Shown: positions 1 through 5,846 of the stretch, piece after piece
Numbering within the stretch: position 1 is the first letter of the stretch
Layout: every line of letters begins with the position of its first letter
Source: Oscillospiraceae bacterium
GTDB lineage: Bacteria; Bacillota; Clostridia; Oscillospirales; Ruminococcaceae
Reading direction: 5' to 3'
NCBI GenBank assembly: GCA_031260615.1
Contig: JAISLG010000095.1
Coordinates: 1 to 7,216 of the forward strand
Length of the DNA: 7,216 nt
Position numbers and translations under genes: made by a program
The notes under the pieces: model-generated
Database searches by the model: none
What the model saw: only the letters and a program-made list of their open reading frames with translations
What the model was told of the DNA's origin: nothing

Positions 1-1
1 C

Positions 2-1891
2 GATAAAAATACTTATATGTATGCCGCGTTCGCCATCGGTGTATTTCTCGTTTGGAAATTGCTGTACGCTAAACCGTCCGCGAAACGCCAACGGGAACTC
101 CTCAAACAAAAAAATGGGCAACTCGAATCCTCCCTCGAAAACGCGCGGTTTATGACCGAAAAAGAAAAGGATAACAACTTCCCCTCGACCGACTACAAAT
201 CCCTCCGTACCCTCAAAAAAGACGGAATCTGCGTTGGCGCGGAGATGAAGGGCGGTTCGATGAAATGCTATATTGCTCCGCCAATGCACGGACTTATTAT
301 CGGTGCGACTGGTTCGGGTAAAACTACTACGTTCGTGAACCCCGTTATACAGGTAATCGCCTCGACAAGCGCAGGCAGTTCAATGATTTGTACCGACCCG
401 AAAGGTGAATTGTTCGCGATGCATACGGGATATCTCTCCGAACGCGGTTGGAAATGTATGGTGCTCGACCTCCGCGAACCATATAACTCGTTCCGTTGGA
501 ATCCGCTTAGCGATTTGTACGACAGGTATCAGCAATATCTCCACTTTGCGGACGAACTTTTCGCCCACGACGACGATGTAAACGCAAGCGGACTTAAACT
601 TAATGACCCTATCGAAAAATATGGGGCGGAATGGTATGAGTTTGACGGCAAAGCGTTCGCGGACAGCAAGATACTCCTAAACAAAATCAAAATGAACCGA
701 CAGAAAATATATGACGAAATATACGAGGATTTGAACGACCTCGTGTCCGTACTTTGCCCGATTGAATCCGAGAGCGACCCCGTTTGGGAAAAGGGGGCGC
801 GGTCGATTATTATGGCGGTTATCCTCGCTATGCTCGAGGACAGCGAGTTCCCCGAACTTAATATGACCAAAGATAAAGTATGTTTCTACAACGTCAATAA
901 GGTTATCACGAATAACGAGGACGATTACAAAGAACTCCGCGACTACTTCAAAGGTCGCCCGAAACTCGCAAAATCCGTCAACCTGTCCAAACAGGTACTC
1001 GCCGCCGCCGCTGAAACATTGTCCTCCTATATGTCCATAGCGTTCGATAAAATGTCGATGTTCAACGATGAGGGTATCTGCGCCCTCACCTCCGCAACCG
1101 ACATCGACCCGACAATATTCGCCGACCAAGCAACTGCATTGTTCCTTAAAATACCCGATGAGAAGGATACTCGTCACGCGCTCGCAGGCGTGTTTATACT
1201 AAGCATATATAAAGCGCTTATCAAAAAGGCAAGTTCACGCGAGGATTTGTCGCTCCCCCGCAATGTGTACTTCCTCCTCGACGAGTTCGGTAATATGCCG
1301 AAAATCGACAAGTTCGACAAAATGATAACGGTCGGACGTTCGCGTAAAATATGGTTCCAGATGATTGTGCAGTCCTACGCGCAACTCGGGAACGTGTACG
1401 GCGATAAGGTAGCCGACATTATCAAGTCTAACTGCGGTTTGAAACTCTTTATCGGGTCAAACGATATTGATACCTGTGAGGAATTTTCCAAACTCTGCGG
1501 TAATATGACCGTGTCCACAAATAGCGTATCCTCGCAACTCTCCGCCACAAAAGAGGCGGAATACAACGTGTCAATGCAAGTCCAAACGCGCCCCCTTATA
1601 TACCCCTCCGAACTCCAAAAACTGAATAACAAGGAGTCAACGGGCAATGCTATCCTTGTATCGTTCGGTAACCACGCGCTCAAAACCAAATACACCCCGT
1701 CATATAAATGCTCCCTTTACAAATTCGGGAAAATGAAAGACGGTGAAATGATTGAAAACGCGTTCTTCGGTGATGAAGTTTTCTACGACATCGCCGAACG
1801 GAATTATATCGTCCTCGATGCTCCGAATGAGGAAAAACCCGAAATCCAATTAGCCGAAGTCAAACCTAAAATAGAGTTGGACGAAACCTAA
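2..1891 (+). CDS. VirD4/TraG-type conjugative coupling ATPase (5' partial)
   Basis: This is a type IV coupling protein, the membrane-anchored ATPase that recruits the relaxase-DNA complex and feeds it to the secretion channel at the inner face of the membrane. Residues are numbered from the ATG at 17. Visible motifs are Walker A GATGSGKT (96-103), DPKGEL (127-132), the Walker B segment LLDEFGN (420-426) and QSYAQL (452-457), all typical of VirD4/TraG proteins. The FMT segment near residue 46 and the overall layout resemble the clostridial subgroup. The frame stays open to the left edge. The ATG at 17 falls inside a hydrophobic helix (about 1-16), which would be the second of the two usual N-terminal membrane helices, so the true start is probably outside the window. 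The protein ends in an acidic, proline-rich tail (about 604-624) that seems to be cut short by a one-base frame change. The next gene starts 21 bases downstream. Family assignment is very secure; the start is not determined. Confidence 0.95.
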   Translation, partial: DKNTYMYAAFAIGVFLVWKLLYAKPSAKRQRELLKQKNGQLESSLENARFMTEKEKDNNFPSTDYKSLRTLKKDGICVGAEMKGGSMKCYIAPPMHGLIIGATGSGKTTTFVNPVIQVIASTSAGSSMICTDPKGELFAMHTGYLSERGWKCMVLDLREPYNSFRWNPLSDLYDRYQQYLHFADELFAHDDDVNASGLKLNDPIEKYGAEWYEFDGKAFADSKILLNKIKMNRQKIYDEIYEDLNDLVSVLCPIESESDPVWEKGARSIIMAVILAMLEDSEFPELNMTKDKVCFYNVNKVITNNEDDYKELRDYFKGRPKLAKSVNLSKQVLAAAAETLSSYMSIAFDKMSMFNDEGICALTSATDIDPTIFADQATALFLKIPDEKDTRHALAGVFILSIYKALIKKASSREDLSLPRNVYFLLDEFGNMPKIDKFDKMITVGRSRKIWFQMIVQSYAQLGNVYGDKVADIIKSNCGLKLFIGSNDIDTCEEFSKLCGNMTVSTNSVSSQLSATKEAEYNVSMQVQTRPLIYPSELQKLNNKESTGNAILVSFGNHALKTKYTPSYKCSLYKFGKMKDGEMIENAFFGDEVFYDIAERNYIVLDAPNEEKPEIQLAEVKPKIELDET

Positions 1892-1916
1892 ACCCGAACC
1901 TGAAATTGAATTATGA
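1875..1916 (+). other. Out-of-frame continuation of the coupling-protein tail
   Basis: The coupling gene stops with TAA at 1889-1891. The +1 frame is open from 1875 and from 1884 reads KPKPEPEIEL, then stops with TGA at 1914-1916. That TGA overlaps the next gene's ATG (1913-1915) as ATGA. The peptide matches the style of the in-frame tail just before it (KPEIQL, then KPKIEL). Removing one A from the AAA at 1884-1886 would give a continuous ending DEPKPEPEIEL and a standard 4-base overlap. The frame content is seen directly; that it is a recent one-base insertion, or a sequencing error in the short A run, is inference. It could also be chance, since the stretch is short. Confidence 0.55.
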
Positions 1917-4429
1917 AAAAAATTGTAATCAAACACGCCAAACGGCGTATAATCGCCGCTGTCGCCGCCATTGCGTGCGTATTCTCCGTGACTGTGTTCT
2001 GCCCCGTTAATAACCGATTTATATCGGACGCGGCGGAATATTACGCGACTGTGTCGTCACAGGTCGCGGATAACGGATATACCAATAAAATCGGGGATAC
2101 GGAATATTCGTTCTCGTCAAGCGTAAAGTCGGGCGAAACTACGAAAAACCCCGTAACCTTGACGATACCGTCCAATATATCGGTGTTTCGCGGTGCATCT
2201 AAACTGCTCCCTGTAAAAGTATCGGGGAGCAGTGGTGTATATGAATTTAAGGATACGGGCGGATATACCCTTACCCTCAAAACGCCGCAGAACGCCGCAG
2301 GGAATATTTACTTCTCCACGTTCGGTTTCACGATAGGTACGGCGAATATCGATGACGGCAACACTATGCGTATGGTAACTCTCGAAGGTGGGCGCGGAAC
2401 ATACACTACCAACGTGAAAGCCGACGGCGTAACTCAAACTATGGTAACTGTCGTGAGTTACGACCTCGTTATCCGTATATCCGTTGACGGAGGCGCGTTC
2501 CAAGCATATCAAAGCGGCTCGTTTATTCGCAAAGCAGGCAAATACATTGTAAACTTTTATCACAAAAATGATACGTCAAAGGTAGCGGATACGTTTGGTT
2601 TCAGCCTGACTAAAACAATATATGCGCCAGAAGATATTGCGTATATCGAGGCATTGTCCCCCGTTGACCCCGAGCAGGCAAAAGACCCGAATACAAACCC
2701 TGATATAGTTATTATTGACGAAAACGGCGACGTCGCGAATGACAATATATATACAAAATACACCAATGGCGATAATATCCCCCCCTTCACAGGATTCGCA
2801 ACCGAACCGCCCGTTATCGGAGGGGACACTACCGAGGCTACCCCTGATGTCGGCGGCGGCGGTAATCCGTATTTCACGGACGGACTCCCCGTAATCAATG
2901 ACAACGGCGGCATATCCATTGACGACATAATCGATAATATAATCGACAACGAGGGCAGTAACGTGGAACGGCAAGTTACACTTGTGTCCGTGTTCCAGCC
3001 TGACCTCAATGTGTATAAATGGACTTTCGAGGGGCTCGGTGTTGCCTTCTACTCGAATTTGGGCGAGAACTACGGTATCGCAACTAACCCTATCGGGTTT
3101 AAGATGATAGGGAATGATGTTACCGTTGTATCGTTCACCAAGGACGGCAAGGAAACTAAATTCACCCAGTCTGACCTCGACAAGTTAAACGCGTATAACA
3201 AAAACGGGCATTACGAACTCGCGCTACAAACGATATTTAACAATACCACTTACAACGCGAAACTCAGTTTCGATATTATAATATCCGATGTCGCTACCAC
3301 CGCGACTAATCCGCCGACAACAACACCAATTACACCGACACCGACTACACCTCCGACAGGGACGGGCGGAACGGGCGGAACGGGTACTACCGCGCCGTCG
3401 ACGGGGAGCGGCAGCATACCAAACTTCTCCGATATTCCCGACGACATACTAAGCAGTATGCTCGACGATGGTCCGACAGATGAGGATAACAACTACGAAC
3501 CCGAGTTCCCCATAATCGACAACGGCGACCAAAAAAATAACTTTACCACCGAAATCGGCAAGCGTACGGGGCTTGACCAGATATTCGACAGCGAAAAAAA
3601 AGTTTTCGTGCAGTCCGATTTAAGCGGATATGAGTTCTTCACGAATATCCCGAACGGTATCTTCACGAATAAACCCGTTACAATCACTATGCCTAACGAG
3701 GGCAGACCAACATTTAAGTTGACGCGCAACGGGCAGAGTTTTGAATATGTTCCCGGCTCGCAGATTACCGAGGACGGCGTGTACTGCCTCACCTTCACCG
3801 CTCTCAATATGTCCGCGATAATCAACAATGCGCCGCCCGCACGGTTCACATTCCGTATTATCAACGTGGGGGCTAACACAATTGATTACGTCAACGCGCC
3901 GTTCGGGTATAAAATATCGAACGTGAGTGAGATTGTCGAGGTTCAGGACGGGTATCTTGTGTCCAAAGAACGCAAAGTCGTTCTCGAATTGGGTAAGACG
4001 TTCGTTAAATTCGACCTTGAATCCCTCAAAGATAACAATTTGTCCGAGGGCAAATCGTATTCAGTCGAATTTGTCCCCGACGATGCGAGAATGCCAACGT
4101 ACCTCGTGGACTTGACCGCCGATTACACCGCGCCGAAAATTTTCGTGGAAAATGAAAAAAATACCGCGACTGTCAAGTTTGACGAAACACCCAAGAATTA
4201 CTCGATTATGCTGGACGGCAGAAATATCGAGTATGAAGATGTGTTCAAGAAAACAGGCACATATATTGTCACCGCGTCCGACAGCGCGGGTAACACCGTG
4301 ACAGTTTCATTCGAGATAAAATACCACGCGAACCTAAGCACAATCTTGTTTATCGTCATCGCAATCGTTCTCGTCATAGCGGCTGTCGTCTTCTTCAAAA
4401 ATGTGAAAAAGACATCTAAAATCAGATAA
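1913..4429 (+). CDS. Exported multi-module Ig-like protein with C-terminal membrane anchor
   Basis: I do not recognise a named family. The 838-residue product has a basic N-terminus, a hydrophobic core (about 13-30) and a possible signal peptidase I site near SDA/AE (about residues 38-42). A C-terminal helix (about 808-828) is followed by the basic tail KNVKKTSKIR, so most of the protein should lie outside the cell. There is no LPXTG sorting signal. The exterior contains about five diverged beta modules (about 91-142, 183-234, 402-457, 598-651 and 761-804). Their shared pattern is a strand, a turn such as DGG, NGQ or DGR, an aromatic residue, then GxY followed by a hydrophobic strand, ending in F-x-(I/L). 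This resembles bacterial Ig-like repeats. Two low-complexity linkers occur, one Gly/Pro/Thr-rich (about 288-330) and one Thr/Pro/Gly-rich (461-500). Position inside a transfer operon suggests cell contact or an external channel part (inference). The start is supported by the signal peptide, though no clear ribosome binding site precedes it. Confidence 0.9.
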   Translation: MKKIVIKHAKRRIIAAVAAIACVFSVTVFCPVNNRFISDAAEYYATVSSQVADNGYTNKIGDTEYSFSSSVKSGETTKNPVTLTIPSNISVFRGASKLLPVKVSGSSGVYEFKDTGGYTLTLKTPQNAAGNIYFSTFGFTIGTANIDDGNTMRMVTLEGGRGTYTTNVKADGVTQTMVTVVSYDLVIRISVDGGAFQAYQSGSFIRKAGKYIVNFYHKNDTSKVADTFGFSLTKTIYAPEDIAYIEALSPVDPEQAKDPNTNPDIVIIDENGDVANDNIYTKYTNGDNIPPFTGFATEPPVIGGDTTEATPDVGGGGNPYFTDGLPVINDNGGISIDDIIDNIIDNEGSNVERQVTLVSVFQPDLNVYKWTFEGLGVAFYSNLGENYGIATNPIGFKMIGNDVTVVSFTKDGKETKFTQSDLDKLNAYNKNGHYELALQTIFNNTTYNAKLSFDIIISDVATTATNPPTTTPITPTPTTPPTGTGGTGGTGTTAPSTGSGSIPNFSDIPDDILSSMLDDGPTDEDNNYEPEFPIIDNGDQKNNFTTEIGKRTGLDQIFDSEKKVFVQSDLSGYEFFTNIPNGIFTNKPVTITMPNEGRPTFKLTRNGQSFEYVPGSQITEDGVYCLTFTALNMSAIINNAPPARFTFRIINVGANTIDYVNAPFGYKISNVSEIVEVQDGYLVSKERKVVLELGKTFVKFDLESLKDNNLSEGKSYSVEFVPDDARMPTYLVDLTADYTAPKIFVENEKNTATVKFDETPKNYSIMLDGRNIEYEDVFKKTGTYIVTASDSAGNTVTVSFEIKYHANLSTILFIVIAIVLVIAAVVFFKNVKKTSKIR
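3362..3384 (+). repeat. 9-bp tandem repeat in the Thr/Pro/Gly linker
   Basis: The unit acgggcgga occurs twice in a row, followed by a partial third copy (acggg). It is in frame and encodes TGG-TGG-TG inside the flexible linker of the exported protein. The 9-base period keeps the frame, so copy number could vary between strains and change linker length without breaking the gene. Only two and a half copies are present, so current instability is not shown. Confidence 0.7.
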
Positions 4430-4442
4430 AAGCGGTGTACCA

Positions 4443-5762
4443 ATGCCAATTATTGCTCTCGACTTCTTAGACTCACTGTCGAAAATATTCCAAGGGATAT
4501 TCGACAAAGTTTTAAGACCGGTAATGGAAATCATATTCCAAATGCTGTTTAAGTTGATTTGGAATCTCGTCATAGGCGTACTCTCACCACTCCTTATGAA
4601 CGCGTATATTATAATGCTCAAAATGCTCGACTTCTTTCAGGATATGTTTGATATATTCAGCGGTCTTAGATTTGTGCATTACTATGACGGAAACACGCAT
4701 ACGGCGGACGTGAATGAGATAGGCGTGCGTATCTTTGATGCAAATGGGGTTATCTCAGCAAACCCGACGACTGTCTCGAAAGGTTCGATTATTGATTATC
4801 AGCAGACATATCTCCGCGATATATTTTTTAATTACGGTCCTGTGCAAAAAGCGTTCACGGCGATTACAGCGATAGCGATTATCCTCGCCATTGCCGCGTC
4901 CATTTACGCCGTGTTTAAGTCCGTCCACGATATGACTATGGACGGGAGTAATCCGCTCGGACAGGTCGGCGGCCGTATCATCAAAACTGCGGTCACGTTC
5001 GCGCTTGTACCAATTATGTGCTTTTCGATACTCCAAATTTCTACGGTTGTTATGATTCAGACGGAGGATATTATCACTACGTCTTATGACGGGGAAAAAG
5101 CGCCGTCTATCGGTACGATTATCTTCCTGTGTACAAGTATGGGTGCGGAAAAAACAAAAGTAACCACACAATCCCTCACCGATGCCGTGCGAAACCCGTT
5201 TTATACCTATAATGTACAAAACCCGAAATCAGGTACGAAAAACTGGCGTAACTATGACGATGTTCAAGACTCCTTCTCAATCGCAAAGTTTAATTACGTC
5301 GTGGGTGCGATTCTTGTAATCCTTACGGCGTATGTTCTCATAAGCGCACTCTTTATTTTTGTAAAGACAATGTTCCAAATGGTGTTGTTATATTTAGTGT
5401 CGCCGTTCTTTGTTATGACGATACCTATCGACGATGGGGCGCACTTCAAGAAGTGGCGAGATGCGTTTATCGGGCAGATGATTGCCGGGTTCGGGACTGT
5501 GTTCACTATGAAATTATTCTTCCTCTTCGCGCCTATCCTCGTGAGTAACAAAATTCAACTCGCGTCGAACGTGGATATGGATTATATCCTAAAATCACTC
5601 CTCATTATCGGCGGTCTGTTCGCCGCAAAAGAATCCCAACACCTGATTGTGTCTATCATCAACCCCGACGCCGCCTCGGGTAACCAAAAAGCAGGCGGTG
5701 TGTTCGGCAGTGCGTTTACCTCCGTCAAAGGGTTGATGCGTTCCGTTAGTGGCGGCGTTTAA
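4443..5762 (+). CDS. VirB6/TrbL-like conjugative membrane protein, first paralogue
   Basis: A 439-residue polytopic membrane protein, probably the VirB6/TrbL-type channel subunit of the transfer apparatus. Hydrophobic segments are visible at about 30-52, 136-158, 179-205, 284-308, 312-328, 342-365 and 383-402. The signature at 319-351 (VSPFFVMTIPIDDG, then HFKKWRDAF and GFG) is one I recall from the membrane proteins of Bacillota and mycoplasma conjugative elements (the Mbov_0396/TrbL-like group); that name is from memory and needs a profile search. A hydrophilic stretch (about 75-122) has no equal in the paralogue downstream. The gene begins 13 bases after the preceding stop. A weak GGTG lies five bases before the ATG and no stronger ribosome site is visible. 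The C-terminus is short and Gly/Ser-rich. The membrane transfer role is well supported; equivalence to VirB6 rests on topology, signature and context. Confidence 0.88.
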   Translation: MPIIALDFLDSLSKIFQGIFDKVLRPVMEIIFQMLFKLIWNLVIGVLSPLLMNAYIIMLKMLDFFQDMFDIFSGLRFVHYYDGNTHTADVNEIGVRIFDANGVISANPTTVSKGSIIDYQQTYLRDIFFNYGPVQKAFTAITAIAIILAIAASIYAVFKSVHDMTMDGSNPLGQVGGRIIKTAVTFALVPIMCFSILQISTVVMIQTEDIITTSYDGEKAPSIGTIIFLCTSMGAEKTKVTTQSLTDAVRNPFYTYNVQNPKSGTKNWRNYDDVQDSFSIAKFNYVVGAILVILTAYVLISALFIFVKTMFQMVLLYLVSPFFVMTIPIDDGAHFKKWRDAFIGQMIAGFGTVFTMKLFFLFAPILVSNKIQLASNVDMDYILKSLLIIGGLFAAKESQHLIVSIINPDAASGNQKAGGVFGSAFTSVKGLMRSVSGGV

Positions 5763-5846
5763 TATCTCTAATATGACACACACCTGACCACTATGTAGAA
5801 ACACTGTGTAACACTGCGCAAAATTAAATAATGTGAGTAAGAAACA
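5763..5846. other. 84-base gap between the two VirB6-like genes
   Basis: This is the longest non-coding stretch in the window. It holds only tiny reading frames (for example MTHT from 5773), no convincing hairpin with a T run, and no clear promoter. It contains an imperfect 10-bp direct repeat at 5801-5820. The other two gaps in the operon are 21 and 13 bases, so this one is comparatively long. Confidence 0.6.
5801..5820. repeat. Imperfect 10-bp tandem repeat (acactgYgYa x2)
   Basis: acactgtgta is followed immediately by acactgcgca; the two copies differ at two pyrimidine positions. It lies 27 bases before the next start codon. A function as an operator or protein-binding site is possible but unsupported. 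Confidence 0.4.

Noticed and set aside
677..1177. Long minus-strand open frame inside the coupling ATPase gene
   Set aside because: It lies wholly opposite a gene with clear conserved motifs, and its translation shows no recognisable domain. It is a shadow of codon bias.
1886..1892. Programmed +1 frameshift at ACC-UAA-A as the main explanation for the coupling-protein tail
   Set aside because: The P-site codon ACC is not a good slippery codon and I see no stimulatory element, so a one-base indel is simpler.
1988..2002. Possible lipoprotein lipobox at the cysteine of the exported protein (residue 30)
   Set aside because: The residues before the cysteine are VTVF. A bulky Phe at -1 does not fit a lipobox, and the hydrophobic core fits an ordinary signal peptide better.
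2921..2950. Near-palindrome around tcgataatataatcga as an operator or attachment site
   Set aside because: It is imperfect, lies inside coding sequence, and is explained by the DDIIDNIIDN codons.
2117..3879. Several minus-strand open frames opposite the exported-protein gene
   Set aside because: They overlap one another and a gene with signal peptide, repeated modules and membrane anchor. Their low-complexity parts (for example the Val/Gly/Pro stretch) mirror the Thr/Pro/Gly linker.
3927..4115. Short plus-strand open frame of 62 codons in another frame
   Set aside because: It lies inside the exported-protein gene, has no ribosome site and no recognisable features.
4334..4429. Sortase (LPXTG) anchoring of the exported protein
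   Set aside because: A hydrophobic helix and basic tail are present, but no LPXTG-like motif precedes them, so it is a plain membrane anchor.
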